From Streptomyces sp. NBC_00091 (GTDB lineage Bacteria; Actinomycetota; Actinomycetes; Streptomycetales; Streptomycetaceae): a DNA stretch of 64,000 bases. The notes beneath the pieces were generated by a model. The model saw nothing but the letters and a program-made list of their open reading frames with translations, did no database searches and was not told where the DNA came from. Of the stretch, positions 26,026-35,477 are shown piece by piece; within the stretch, counting starts at the first letter, position 1, and the number at the start of each line of letters is the position of its first letter. The DNA lies in assembly GCF_026343185.1 (NCBI RefSeq), contig NZ_JAPEMA010000001.1:5332001-5396000 (forward strand), in the 5' to 3' direction. A program made the translations under genes and the position numbers.

Positions 26026-26247
26026 TCACACGTGCACGTCCGTCCGTACGGAGGCGAGGAAGCCGTCCCAGGCCGGCCCGGTGAAGAGCACGGCCGGGCC
26101 GTCCGTCCGCTTGGAGTCGCGGACGGCCAGCAGGCCGCCGGTCAGGGCGGCCGCTTCCACGCAGTTGTTCATTCCGGTGCTGCGGCTGCTCCGCCGCCAC
26201 CGCGCGCTGTTCAGAAGTCCGCTGGTGGATAAGGGGGTTGCGGACAC
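26026..26247 (-). CDS. DUF397 domain protein
   Basis: 73 residues. The DUF397 pattern is clear: ARWRRSSRSTGMNNCVEAAA, then LAVRDSKRTDGPAVLFTGPA and WDGFLASV. DUF397 proteins are abundant in Streptomyces, encoded next to XRE regulators of the type below, and are thought to act as their small partners (the WhiJ-like arrangement). It follows the XRE gene by 12 bases on the same strand. It is convergent with bioF, with 13 bases between the stops. Confidence 0.9.
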   Translation of the reverse strand: MSATPLSTSGLLNSARWRRSSRSTGMNNCVEAAALTGGLLAVRDSKRTDGPAVLFTGPAWDGFLASVRTDVHV

Positions 26248-26259
26248 GGGGGTGCCTCC

Positions 26260-27144
26260 TTACGCGTCGTCAGCGAGTGAGCTGATGAGATCCGACGAGT
26301 CACGGGGCGGGAGGGCGTGCGCCTGGATGGTGCGGAACGCGGCGCTGTACGCCTCTAGGTCTTCCTTCCGCTCCAGATAGAGGCTACTCGTCAAATGGTC
26401 GAGCACCACCACATCCAGATCGGCGATGTTCGGAAATGAGAAAATGACGAACGGTCCTGTCAGGCCGAGATGCCCCCCCACGGTGAACGGCAGCACCTGA
26501 AGCCGCACTTGGGGCAGCCGCGCCACCTCCACCAGATGCCTCAGCTGCTCCGCCATCACCCCCGGCCCGCCGATCTGCCGGCGCAGCACCGCCTCGTCCA
26601 GTACGGCGCTCAGCTCCAGCGGCGGATCGGCCCGCAGCACCGCCTGCCGCGCCAGCCGTACGTCGACCAGCGCGTCCACCTTCGGCTCCGGCAGCCCGCC
26701 CAGCGCGGCCCGGGTCACGGCCCGCGCGTACTCCGGGGTCTGCAGCAGACCCGGCACCACGGAGAGCTCGACCGTCCGCGCGGCCCGGGCCCCGGCCTCC
26801 AGGCTGATGAAGTCCCGGTACTCCTGCGGGAGCAGGCCCCGGTAGTCGTGCCACCACTGCCGCCCGCGCGCCGAGTCCCCGCTCGCCGAGGGGCCGGCCG
26901 CCGAGGCCCCCAGCGCCTCCAGCAGCGCGCGCTGCTGGGCGCTCACCACGTCCCCGTAGGCGTCCAGCAGCAGCCGGATGTCCTCCGTCTTCACGCCACT
27001 GCGGCCCGTCTCGATCCGGCTGACCTTCGACTGGTGCCATCCGACGATCCGGGCCACCTCGCCGCTGGTGAGTCCGGAGCGGTCGCGCAGCGCGCGCAGC
27101 TCCTCGCCGAGTTTGCGCCGACGCACCGCGGGACCGTGCTGCAT
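26260..27144 (-). CDS. XRE-family regulator with DUF5753 domain
   Basis: 294 residues. The HTH is at 10-65 (LGEELRALRDRSGLTSGEVA, then RIVGWHQSKVSRIETGRSGV). The C-terminal 190 residues are the DUF5753 (Scr1-type) domain with YRDFISLEAGARAARTVELS, VPGLLQTPEYARAV and DVVVLDHLTSSLYLE. This class partners with DUF397 proteins and ATPase-like anti-sigma homologues and often influences development (WhiJ in S. coelicolor). The ATG at 27144 is preceded by GGAGAG. Divergent from the ATPase gene at 27342, with an AT-rich spacer that probably contains both promoters. Confidence 0.93.
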   Translation of the reverse strand: MQHGPAVRRRKLGEELRALRDRSGLTSGEVARIVGWHQSKVSRIETGRSGVKTEDIRLLLDAYGDVVSAQQRALLEALGASAAGPSASGDSARGRQWWHDYRGLLPQEYRDFISLEAGARAARTVELSVVPGLLQTPEYARAVTRAALGGLPEPKVDALVDVRLARQAVLRADPPLELSAVLDEAVLRRQIGGPGVMAEQLRHLVEVARLPQVRLQVLPFTVGGHLGLTGPFVIFSFPNIADLDVVVLDHLTSSLYLERKEDLEAYSAAFRTIQAHALPPRDSSDLISSLADDA

Positions 27145-27234
27145 ACCCGCTCTCCTTCCACCGGCACACCTCGCACCAGTTTGCCGTCCAAATACGCTCT
27201 TCCGTAGCAGAGTTCACCGCATTGAGCGACAGAT

Positions 27235-27244
27235 ATATGCATAT
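27235..27244. promoter_or_regulatory. AT-rich palindrome in the XRE/ATPase divergent spacer
   Basis: ATATGCATAT is a perfect 10-base palindrome inside the wider AGATATATGCATATCT, by far the most AT-rich run of the neighbourhood. It lies 91 bases from the XRE start and 98 bases from the ATPase start. It could be a promoter element or the target of the XRE protein. Confidence 0.35.
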
Positions 27245-27341
27245 CTTGGGGGAACGGCGGATTCGGCGGCACGATGGGTGGCACTCTGGCGCTCAGCGTA
27301 GATCCGGGGCGGCTGCGCCCCGGTGGGAAAGGGACGTCGCC

Positions 27342-27791
27342 ATGGCAGATCAGCTGGAAGCATCCGTCACTCTGCCGAGCGACCCGGTCTCGGTCGCCGC
27401 CGCCCGCCGCTACGTGGCGCAGGTACTGAGCGACTGGGGACTGCCGGAGGACGCCGACACCGCGGACACCGTCCGGCTGATCGTCTCGGAACTCGCCACC
27501 AACTCGGTGCAGCACACCTTCGGCCAGTCGCCCACCTTCACCGTCGACGTCCGCCTCGAACGCGAGGAGTGGCTGCGCGTCGGGGTGACGGACAGCCATC
27601 CGCGCTGGCCCAGGCGGCTCCCCGCCGCGGTCCAGCAGGACAACGGCCGCGGGATGGTCATCATCCGCTGGCTGGCGGCCGAGGCGGGCGGCCGGCTCTC
27701 GGTCAGCCCCACCGAGGACGGCGGAAAGACCGTGTGGATCGCCCTGCCGTGGCCGGCCGGCGCCTCCGCCAGGACCCTCAGGGGCTGTTGA
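27342..27791 (+). CDS. HATPase_c_2 protein (RsbW-like anti-sigma/ATPase homologue)
   Basis: 149 residues from the ATG at 27342. The GHKL ATPase motifs are the N box RLIVSELATNSVQHTFG, the G1 box VGVTDSHPRWP (here Asp-Ser instead of the usual Asp-X-Gly) and the G2 region QQDNGRGMVIIRWLAAEAGG. A catalytic kinase domain without a DHp helix is typical of RsbW-like anti-sigma factors, which are numerous in Streptomyces, usually without a known sigma partner. It completes the XRE/DUF397/ATPase trio and is divergent from the other two. Longer in-frame ORF starts upstream are non-coding in character. Confidence 0.9.
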   Translation: MADQLEASVTLPSDPVSVAAARRYVAQVLSDWGLPEDADTADTVRLIVSELATNSVQHTFGQSPTFTVDVRLEREEWLRVGVTDSHPRWPRRLPAAVQQDNGRGMVIIRWLAAEAGGRLSVSPTEDGGKTVWIALPWPAGASARTLRGC

Positions 27792-27858
27792 GCCCACACG
27801 GCCGCCGTATACGACCGTTACGCCGGGCCGGGCCGGCGGTTGAACCGGGTGCCTTCCC

Positions 27859-27884
27859 GAAACGTGGATTAACTCGGCGGAAAA
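27859..27884 (+). promoter_or_regulatory. Candidate GlnR-type site upstream of the urease operon
   Basis: GAAAC (27859-27863), then five bases, TTAAC (27869-27873), six bases and GAAAA (27880-27884). The GlnR consensus alternates GTnAC and GAAAC blocks spaced by six bases, so two of the blocks fit well and the upstream partner is weak. It lies about 205 bases before ureA. Urease genes are known GlnR targets in S. coelicolor, but this match is tentative. Confidence 0.3.
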
Positions 27885-28015
27885 CTACGAGCCCTAGGGT
27901 GTGGGCTTCGCGGTCTTCCGCCAATGATCACCCACGTGCCGGTAAAGCGGCGGTGATCGGGACGGAAAGCCTCGCCCTGCGTTGGGCAAGACATGCTTGG
28001 CATGGATATGTGCAG

Positions 28016-28032
28016 GTCAACAAAGTGTTGAC
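28016..28032 (+). promoter_or_regulatory. GTCAAC-N5-GTTGAC inverted repeat upstream of ureA
   Basis: Perfect six-base arms with the spacer AAAGT, 58-75 bases before the ureA GTG. The right arm contains TTGAC, which could also serve as a -35 box, although no good -10 follows at 17 bases. A dimeric repressor site is the simplest reading. The rest of the gap 27792-28090 contains no gene. Confidence 0.4.
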
Positions 28033-28090
28033 GGCCGATACGGTCGCCCCGGCGCGATGAAGACCATGTCCCGGAAGCTGGTGATACAAG

Positions 28091-28393
28091 GTGCAATTGA
28101 CACCACATGAACAAGAGAGACTCCTGATCCACGTCGCTGCCGACGTGGCCGGGAAGCGCAGGGCGCGGGGGGTCCTCCTCAATCACCCCGAGGCCATCGC
28201 CCTGATCACCTCGCACCTCCTCGAAGGAGCCCGGGACGGGCGGACCGTGGCCGAGCTGATGGCGTCCGGCCGCACCGTGCTCACCCGTGCGGAGGTCATG
28301 GAGGGGATCCCCGAGATGATCCACGACGTCCAGGTCGAGGCGACCTTCCCCGACGGCACCAAGCTCGTCACCGTCCACGACCCGATCGTCTGA
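28091..28393 (+). CDS. ureA: Urease subunit gamma
   Basis: 100 residues from a GTG at 28091. The small gamma subunit packs around the catalytic alpha subunit in the urease trimer and has no catalytic residue itself. The sequence is standard: [60 protein letters not shown], then [11 protein letters not shown]. It is the first gene of ureABCFGD, with 14 bases to ureB. Urease hydrolyses urea to ammonia and carbon dioxide in the cytoplasm and serves nitrogen supply. Possible GlnR-type and other palindromic sites lie upstream. Confidence 0.97.
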   Translation: MQLTPHEQERLLIHVAADVAGKRRARGVLLNHPEAIALITSHLLEGARDGRTVAELMASGRTVLTRAEVMEGIPEMIHDVQVEATFPDGTKLVTVHDPIV

Positions 28394-28407
28394 GGGAGAG
28401 CAGCCGC

Positions 28408-28719
28408 ATGATCCCCGGCGAGATCGTCCACGGGGAGGGACCGGTGCTCCTCAACGAAGGCCGCACCGTCACCCGCCTCACCGTCCTCAACGCAGCCGAC
28501 CGGCCCGTCCAGGTCGGCTCCCACTACCACTTCGCCGAGGCCAACCCGGGCCTCGACTTCGACCGGCGGGCCGCGCGCGGCCAGCGCCTGAACATCGCCG
28601 CCGGCACCGCCGTCCGCTTCGAGCCGGGCATCCCGGTCGCCGTGGAACTCGTACCGCTGGGCGGACTGCGCACCGTGCACGGACTGCGCGGGGAGACCGG
28701 AGGGCCGCTCGATGGCTGA
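28408..28719 (+). CDS. ureB: Urease subunit beta
   Basis: 103 residues. The conserved start [19 protein letters not shown] and the block [20 protein letters not shown], then [26 protein letters not shown] are typical, and GLRGE lies close to the end. The ribosome site is GGGAGAGCAGCC before the ATG. It overlaps the start of ureC by eight bases (28712-28719), so translation is coupled. It is a separate beta subunit, as in most bacteria, not the fused gamma-beta form of Helicobacter. Confidence 0.97.
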   Translation: MIPGEIVHGEGPVLLNEGRTVTRLTVLNAADRPVQVGSHYHFAEANPGLDFDRRAARGQRLNIAAGTAVRFEPGIPVAVELVPLGGLRTVHGLRGETGGPLDG

Positions 28720-30433
28720 GATCCCGCGCCAGGTCTACGCAGACCTCTTCGGGCCCACCACGGGCGACCGGATCCGGCTCGCCGACACCGACCTCTTCGT
28801 CGAGATCGAGCGGGACCTCAGCGGCGGACCCGGCAACTGCGGGGACGAGGCCGTCTTCGGCGGCGGCAAGGTCATCCGCGAGTCCATGGGACAGGCCCGC
28901 ACCACCCGGGCCGAGGGCGCCCCCGACACCGTGATCACCGGCGTGGTGATCCTCGACCACTGGGGCATCGTCAAGGCCGACCTCGGCATCCGCGACGGCC
29001 GGATCTGCGGCATCGGCAAGGCCGGCAACCCCGACACCATGGACGGGGTGGAGCCCGCACTCGTCATCGGCCCCGAGACCGAGATCATCGCCGGCAACGG
29101 GAAGATCGTCACCGCCGGGGCCATCGACGCCCACGTGCACTTCATCTCCCCGACCGTCGTCGAGGAGGCCCTCGCCTCCGGCATCACCACCCTCGTCGGC
29201 GGCGGCACCGGCCCCGCCGAGGGATCCAAAGCCACCACCGTCACCCCCGGACCCTGGCACCTGGCCCGCATGTTCGCGGCGCTGGAGGCCTACCCCGTCA
29301 ACATCGGCCTGCTCGGCAAGGGCAACACCATGTCCCGCGAGGGCATGCACTCCCAGCTGCGCGGCGGAGCACTCGGGTTCAAGATCCACGAGGACTGGGG
29401 CTCGACCCCCGCCGTCATCGACGCCTGCCTGAGCGTCGCCGACGAGACCGGCGCCCAGGTCGCCATCCACACCGACACCCTCAACGAGGCCGGCTTCGTC
29501 ACCGACACCCTCGCGGCCATCGCCGGGCGCACGATCCACTCGTACCACACGGAGGGAGCGGGCGGCGGCCACGCACCCGACATCATCACGGTGGTCTCCG
29601 AGCCCCACATCCTGCCCAGCTCCACCAACCCCACCCGGCCGCACACCGTCAACACCATCGAGGAACACCTCGACATGCTGATGGTCTGCCACCACCTCAA
29701 CCCGGCCGTCCCCGAGGACCTCGCCTTCGCCGAGTCCCGGATCCGGCCCTCCACCATCGCCGCCGAGGACGTACTGCACGACCTCGGCGCCATCTCCATC
29801 ATCTCCTCCGACTCCCAGGCCATGGGCCGGGTCGGCGAGGTCGTGCTGCGCACCTGGCAGACCGCCCACGTGATGAAGAAGCGGCGCGGGTTCCTGCCCG
29901 GCGACGGACCCGCCGACAACCACCGCGCCCGGCGCTACGTCGCCAAGTACACGATCAACCCCGCCGTGGCCCAGGGCCTCGCCAAGGAGATCGGCTCGGT
30001 CGAGGTGGGCAAACTCGCCGACCTGGTGCTGTGGACCCCCGCCTTCTTCGGCGTCAAGCCCGAGGTGGTCGTCAAGGGCGGACAGATCGCCCACGCGCAG
30101 ATGGGCGACGCCAACGCCTCCATCCCCACCCCGCAGCCGGTCCTGCCCCGGCCCATGTTCGGCGGCATCGGCCGCGCACCGGCCCTGAACTCGCTCAACT
30201 TCACCGCGCAGGCCGCCCTCGACGACCACCTGCCCGAACGCCTCGGCCTCGGCAAGCAGTTCACGGCCATCGAGAACACCCGCAAGCTGGGCAAGGCGGA
30301 CATGCGCAACAACGACGCCATGCCGAGGGTGGAGGTCGACCCCGACACCTTCACCGTCACCATCGACGGCGAGGCGGTGGAACCGGCGCCCGCGGCCGAA
30401 CTGCCCATGGCACAGAGATACTTCCTCTTCTGA
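28712..30433 (+). CDS. ureC: Urease subunit alpha (catalytic)
   Basis: 573 residues, the normal length. The dinuclear nickel site is intact: His-141 and His-143 (DAHVHFISP), carbamylated Lys-224 ([10 protein letters not shown]), the two His of [13 protein letters not shown] and the [15 protein letters not shown] block, and the Asp of [13 protein letters not shown]. The mobile flap Cys-His pair is in [11 protein letters not shown]. The N-terminal composite domain and C-terminal [12 protein letters not shown] are standard. The enzyme needs the UreD-UreF-UreG chaperones encoded next and a nickel supply. The stop codon shares a base with the ureF start (TGATG). Confidence 0.98.
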   Translation: MAEIPRQVYADLFGPTTGDRIRLADTDLFVEIERDLSGGPGNCGDEAVFGGGKVIRESMGQARTTRAEGAPDTVITGVVILDHWGIVKADLGIRDGRICGIGKAGNPDTMDGVEPALVIGPETEIIAGNGKIVTAGAIDAHVHFISPTVVEEALASGITTLVGGGTGPAEGSKATTVTPGPWHLARMFAALEAYPVNIGLLGKGNTMSREGMHSQLRGGALGFKIHEDWGSTPAVIDACLSVADETGAQVAIHTDTLNEAGFVTDTLAAIAGRTIHSYHTEGAGGGHAPDIITVVSEPHILPSSTNPTRPHTVNTIEEHLDMLMVCHHLNPAVPEDLAFAESRIRPSTIAAEDVLHDLGAISIISSDSQAMGRVGEVVLRTWQTAHVMKKRRGFLPGDGPADNHRARRYVAKYTINPAVAQGLAKEIGSVEVGKLADLVLWTPAFFGVKPEVVVKGGQIAHAQMGDANASIPTPQPVLPRPMFGGIGRAPALNSLNFTAQAALDDHLPERLGLGKQFTAIENTRKLGKADMRNNDAMPRVEVDPDTFTVTIDGEAVEPAPAAELPMAQRYFLF

Positions 30434-31107
30434 TGAGCCTCGCCGCGCTGCTCGTCCTCGCGGACGGCCGCTTCCCCGCCGGCGGACACGCCCACTCCGG
30501 CGGGGCGGAGGCCGCCTGCAAGGCGGGCCGGATCCACGACGCCGCCACCCTGGCGCAGTTCTGCCGGGGCCGGCTGCACACCGCCGGGCTCACCGCCGCC
30601 GGGCTCGCCGCGGCCGCCGCCCTCGGCCTCGACCCGGCGGAGCTCGACGCGGCCGCCGACGCCCGCACCCCCTCGCCCGCGCTGCGCACCGCCGCGCGGC
30701 GGCTCGGCCGGCAGCTGCTGCGGGCGGCCCGCGCCACCTGGCCCGCCGCCGAACTGGACGCGCTGGCCGCCGCCTTCCCGCGCGGGGCGCACCAGCCCGT
30801 GGTGCTCGGCCTCACCGCCCGGGCGGCCGGGCTCGGGGCCCTGGACGCCGCGCACGTGGCGGCGTACGAGAGCGTCAGCGGGCCGGCCACGGCGACCGTA
30901 CGGCTGCTGGGCCTGGACCCCTTCGAGGCGAGCGCCGTACTGGCCCACCTCGCGCCCGAACTCGACGCCGTCGCCGCCCGGGCGGCCGAGGCCGCCCTGC
31001 TCGCCCGCACGGAGGGCGCGGACGCCCTGCCCGCGGCCTCCTCCCCCCTGCTGGAGATCGCGGCGGAGGTCCATGCCGACTGGGCGGTACGCCTCTTCGC
31101 CTCCTGA
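30433..31107 (+). CDS. ureF: Urease accessory protein UreF
   Basis: 224 residues, all-helical and very Ala-rich. The N-terminus LLVLADGRFPAGGHAHSGGA EAA is the conserved UreF start (relatives read DSxxPxGxFxHSxGLE). The later part contains RGAHQPVVLGLTARAAGLGA, matching the family region around the UreG contact, and the C-terminal SSPLLEIAAEVHADWAVRLF is also conserved. UreF bridges UreD-urease and UreG and gates GTP hydrolysis during nickel insertion. The start codon overlaps the ureC stop by one base. Confidence 0.93.
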   Translation: MSLAALLVLADGRFPAGGHAHSGGAEAACKAGRIHDAATLAQFCRGRLHTAGLTAAGLAAAAALGLDPAELDAAADARTPSPALRTAARRLGRQLLRAARATWPAAELDALAAAFPRGAHQPVVLGLTARAAGLGALDAAHVAAYESVSGPATATVRLLGLDPFEASAVLAHLAPELDAVAARAAEAALLARTEGADALPAASSPLLEIAAEVHADWAVRLFAS

Positions 31108-31152
31108 GCTCCGAGCGGCCGCTCCACAGTCCACCCCCCAAGGAGACCTGCC

Positions 31153-31835
<683 letters not shown>

Positions 31836-31839
<4 letters not shown>

Positions 31840-32621
31840 CCGGCTCGCCCCACCTCACCCTCCCCCCGGCCGCCCTGCGGGCCACCGCCCGCATCCGCGC
31901 CGCCGCCGACGGCCGCGGCGGCACCGCGCTGCCCCTGCTGGCCGGGGAGGGGCCGCTCGCCCTGCGCCGCACCCGGGGCGAGGGGCCCGAGGCGGGGGTG
32001 GTGCTGGTCGGCGCGATGAGCGCCCCCCTCGGCGGCGACCACCTCACGGTGGAGGCCGAGGCGGGGCCGGGCGCCCGCCTCGTCATGCGCTCGGCGGCGG
32101 CCACCCTGGCCCTGCCCGGCCGGAGCGGGGAGCCCGCGCGGTACGACGTACGGCTGACGCTGGCCGAGGAGTCGGCGGTGCGCTGGCTGCCGGAGCCGCT
32201 CGTCTCGGTGCGCGGCAGCGACCTGCGGGTCGCCACCCGCGCCGAACTGGCCCCCACCGCCCGCCTGACGCTGCGCGAGGAACAGGTGCTGGGGCGGAGC
32301 GCGGAGGCGCCCGGTCTGCTGCGCAGCCGCCTCACGGTCACCCGGGGCGGCCGGCCGCTGCTGGACCAGGAGCTGTCCTGCGGCCCCGGCGCACCGGGCG
32401 GCTGGGACGGCCCCGCCGGAACCGCGGGGCACCGGGCGCTCGGCCAGCTCCTGGTCGTCGACCCGCGCTTCGACCGGGACCCGCCCCCGGCCGCGGTCCT
32501 GGGGGAGTTCGCGGCGGCCACCCCGCTGGCCGGCCCGGCCGTGCTCGTGACGGCCCTGGCCCCGGACGCGCTGCGGCTGCGCGAACTGCTCGACGAGGCC
32601 CTGCGCACGTACGGCTGGTGA
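31836..32621 (+). CDS. ureD: Urease accessory protein UreD/UreH
   Basis: 261 residues from a GTG at 31836 that overlaps the ureG stop. UreD binds the apo-urease and channels nickel from UreF-UreG. Actinobacterial UreD is divergent and the alignment is thin, but [50 protein letters not shown] and [20 protein letters not shown] follow the family beta-sandwich pattern. Position as last gene of the operon after ureG is the usual one in Streptomyces. It completes the accessory set apart from UreE. Confidence 0.9.
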
Positions 32622-32795
32622 CGGGGGGACAGACTCGGGGCGAAAGGGACACCGCTCAGCGGTGCACGCCTTTCCGGTTATCGGGTTGGCAAAGAACTCG
32701 ACCTTGCTCTGTTGCCGGGTACCGGTCAGACGAAAGGATCCCCCTTGACCTAACCCGGCCGCTCCGGGCGGCACATGACCAGGGGGATCAACCAC

Positions 32796-34460
32796 GTGAT
32801 ACGCACCGCGGCGCTGGGGAGCACCGCCACCCTCATCACCGGCGCACTGGCGGCGGGCCTGCTGCTCGCGACGCCCGCCTCGGCGGCTCCGACCGGCCGT
32901 GACAACGGCGGCGCCGAGGCGGTGGGCGTCCAGATCGCCGCCGCCCGCGCCGCGCGCACCGGCGTCGACTGGAAGGACTGTCCTGCCGACTGGGGCTTCG
33001 AGAAGCCGATCCAGTGCGGCTGGGTGAAGGTTCCGCTCGACTACTCCAAGCCCTTCGGCAAGACCATCGACCTCGCCGTCGACCGCGCCGTCAGCACGGG
33101 CACCAAGGAGGAGCGCCAGGGCGCCCTCATCTACAACCCGGGCGGTCCCGGCGGTTCCGGCATGCGCTTCCCGCGCCGGGTCACCACCAAGAGCCCGCTG
33201 TGGGTCAACACCTCCAAGGCGTACGACTTCGTGGGCTTCGACCCCCGCGGCGTCGGCCACTCCGCGCCGATCTCCTGCATCGACCCGCAGGAGTTCGTCA
33301 AGGCCCCCAAGGCCGACCCGGTCCCGTCCAGCGAGGCCGACAAGCGCGCCCAGCGCAAGCTCGCCGCCGAGTACGCGGACGGCTGCAAGGAGCGCAGCGG
33401 CGAGATGCTGCCGCACATGACCACGCCCAACACCGCGCGCGACCTGGACGTCATCCGGGCCGCCCTCGGTGAGCAGAAGCTGAACTTCCTCGGCGTCTCC
33501 TACGGCACCTACCTGGGCGGGGTCTACGCGACCCTCTTCCCGACCCACGTGCGCCGCATGATCGTCGACAGCGTGGTCAACCCGGCGCAGGACAACATCT
33601 GGTACCAGGCCAACCTGGAGCAGGACGTCGCCTTCCAGATGCGCTGGAACGACTGGCAGGACTGGGTCGCCAAGAACGACTCCGTCTTCCACATCGGCGA
33701 CACCCGCGCCAAGGTCGAGGCCAAGTACCAGGAGCTGCGCGCCAAGGCCAAGGCCAACCCGCTCGGCGGAGTGGTCGGCCCGGCCGAGCTGATCGGCTTC
33801 TTCCAGGGCGCCCCGTACTACGACTCCTCATGGGTCCCGGTCGCGCAGGCGTTCAGCGCCTACGTCGCCGGTGACGAGAAGCCGCTGATCGAGGCCATCG
33901 CCCCGGACATGTCCGACACCAAGGGCAACGCGGCGTCGGAGAACGGCAACGCCGTCTACACCGCGGTCGAGTGCGCCGATGCCAAGTGGCCCACCAGCTG
34001 GGCCAAGTGGGACCGCGACAACACCGAGCTGCACAAGAAGTACCCGTTCCTGACCTGGTCGAACGCGTGGATGAACCTGCCCTGCGCGACCTGGAAGTCC
34101 AAGCAGAGCACCCCGATCGAGGTCGGTGCCAAGCGCGGTCTGGCCCCGGTCCTGATCGTCCAGTCCGAGCGTGACGCGGCCACCCCGTACGCGGGCGCCG
34201 TCGAGCTGCACCGCCGCCTGGCCGGCTCGCGCCTGATCACCGAGCAGAACGCCGGCTCGCACGGTGTGACCAGCCTGGTGAACCCCTGCATCAACACGCG
34301 GGTGGACGCCTACTTGCTGACCGGCAAGGTCGACGCCCAGGACGTGACGTGCGGTTCGCACGCCACCCCCGTGCCGCCCGCCCAGGCCACCGCGAAGATG
34401 CTCGACGAGGCCCCGGCCGCCGCGCTGCCGGCGCTCGAGGAGCTCCCGGCCGTCCGCTAG
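32796..34460 (+). CDS. tap: Secreted tripeptidyl aminopeptidase (S33 family)
   Basis: 554 residues from the GTG at 32796, preferred because AGGGGGAT lies nine bases before it; an ATG at 32775 lacks a ribosome site. The Sec signal peptide is IRTAALGSTATLITGALAAG, then LLLATPASA. The mature enzyme starts near VDWKDCPADWGFEKPIQCGW. The alpha/beta-hydrolase oxyanion region is IYNPGGPGGSGM, the nucleophile Ser is in FLGVSYGTYLGGVYA, the acid is in VQSERDAATPYAGA, and the His is in NAGSHGVTS. Streptomyces Tap removes N-terminal tripeptides from secreted proteins. The 153-base gap after ureD has no strong terminator but does hold TTGACC, a possible own promoter. Confidence 0.93.
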   Translation: MIRTAALGSTATLITGALAAGLLLATPASAAPTGRDNGGAEAVGVQIAAARAARTGVDWKDCPADWGFEKPIQCGWVKVPLDYSKPFGKTIDLAVDRAVSTGTKEERQGALIYNPGGPGGSGMRFPRRVTTKSPLWVNTSKAYDFVGFDPRGVGHSAPISCIDPQEFVKAPKADPVPSSEADKRAQRKLAAEYADGCKERSGEMLPHMTTPNTARDLDVIRAALGEQKLNFLGVSYGTYLGGVYATLFPTHVRRMIVDSVVNPAQDNIWYQANLEQDVAFQMRWNDWQDWVAKNDSVFHIGDTRAKVEAKYQELRAKAKANPLGGVVGPAELIGFFQGAPYYDSSWVPVAQAFSAYVAGDEKPLIEAIAPDMSDTKGNAASENGNAVYTAVECADAKWPTSWAKWDRDNTELHKKYPFLTWSNAWMNLPCATWKSKQSTPIEVGAKRGLAPVLIVQSERDAATPYAGAVELHRRLAGSRLITEQNAGSHGVTSLVNPCINTRVDAYLLTGKVDAQDVTCGSHATPVPPAQATAKMLDEAPAAALPALEELPAVR

Positions 34461-34489
34461 GACCCCCGGGAAGACGAGCGGGAGAAGGC

Positions 34490-35200
34490 TCAGCGCGTCA
34501 TGCGCCGGGCCTTCTTCCGCTTCTCCTCCTCCTCGGCCTTGACCTCGGCGGCGTACCGGTCGACGTACTCCTGGCCGGAGAGGCCCAGGATCGCGTACAT
34601 GATCTCGTCGGTGACGGCGCGCAGCACGGCCCGCTCGCCCTCCATGCCCGCGTACCGGGAGAACTCCAGCGGCTCCCCGAAGCGGATCGTGACCCGCCGG
34701 ATCTTCGGGATCTTCTGGCCGGGTGGCTGGATCTCGAAGGTGCCGACCATCGCGCAGGGCACCACCGGCACCCCGGCGCCCAGTGCCATCGCCGCCACCC
34801 CGACCTTGCCCTTGTAGAGCCGCCCGTCGTGGGAGCGCGTGCCCTCCGGGTAGATGCCGAGCAGCTCCCCCTTGGCCAGTACCCCGAGCCCCTCGCGCAG
34901 GGCCGCCTGCCCGGCGTCCTTCCCGGAGCGGTCCACCGGGATCTGCCCGGCGCTGCGGAAGAAGGCGGCGGTCAGCCGGCCCTTGAGCCCCGGCCCGGTG
35001 AAGTACTCGGCCTTGGCGAGGAAGGTGATCCGGCGCCTGAGGATCGCGGGCATCAGGAAGTGGTCGGAGAAGGACAGATGGTTGCCCGCGACGATCGCGG
35101 CCCCTTCCGGCGGGATGTTCTCCAGCCCCTCGATGCGCGGCCGGAACAGCAGCCGCAGCAGCGGACCGAGCAGTACGTGCTTGAGCAAGTGGTAGAACAC
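34490..35200 (-). CDS. Lysophospholipid (1-acylglycerol-3-phosphate) acyltransferase
   Basis: 236 residues of the PlsC family. The catalytic HX4D box is AGNHLSFSDHFLMP, block II is FFRSAGQIPVDRSG, block III is LGIYPEGTRSHDGRLYKGKV and block IV is GVPVVPCAMVG. It should acylate lysophosphatidic acid or a related acceptor at the membrane. An N-terminal hydrophobic stretch (LLKHVLLGPLLRLLF) anchors it. The C-terminal tail (AEVKAEEEEKRKKARRMTR) is a charged helix. The start is a GTG at 35200. It is convergent with tap, with 29 bases between the stops. Confidence 0.92.
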   Translation of the reverse strand: MFYHLLKHVLLGPLLRLLFRPRIEGLENIPPEGAAIVAGNHLSFSDHFLMPAILRRRITFLAKAEYFTGPGLKGRLTAAFFRSAGQIPVDRSGKDAGQAALREGLGVLAKGELLGIYPEGTRSHDGRLYKGKVGVAAMALGAGVPVVPCAMVGTFEIQPPGQKIPKIRRVTIRFGEPLEFSRYAGMEGERAVLRAVTDEIMYAILGLSGQEYVDRYAAEVKAEEEEKRKKARRMTR

Positions 35201-35286
35201 CAGGCCGCTCCCGTCGATGCCCCTATGTCACGGCCATCCTACGGAGGGTCAGGGCGCGGCCGGGAGGGTCGGGCGCCGCGGGAAGC

Positions 35287-35445
35287 TCAGGCGCTGCGGG
35301 AGGCCGCCAGTCCTGCGGTGAGGAGCCCCAGCACCACCCAGCCGAACCACAGCCAGCCGTTGCTGCCGAGCGCCACCGAGTACGTGGAGACGGCCACCAG
35401 GGCGGCGAAGGTCGTGACGGCCATCGCCTTAACGGATCCGGTCAT
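35287..35445 (-). CDS. Small membrane protein
   Basis: 52 residues with two hydrophobic segments (about 8-25, MAVTTFAALVAVSTYSVALG, and 29-47, WLWFGWVVLGLLTAGLAA) joined by a short Ser-Asn-Gly turn, giving a hairpin topology. I do not recognise a family. It lies 32 bases downstream of the ctaG-like gene on the same strand and may be co-transcribed with it. A role linked to the cytochrome oxidase assembly protein is possible but only by position. Confidence 0.6.
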   Translation of the reverse strand: MTGSVKAMAVTTFAALVAVSTYSVALGSNGWLWFGWVVLGLLTAGLAASRSA

Positions 35446-35477
35446 GCCCCATGGTGGCGCCTGATGCGGCTCCGGCG

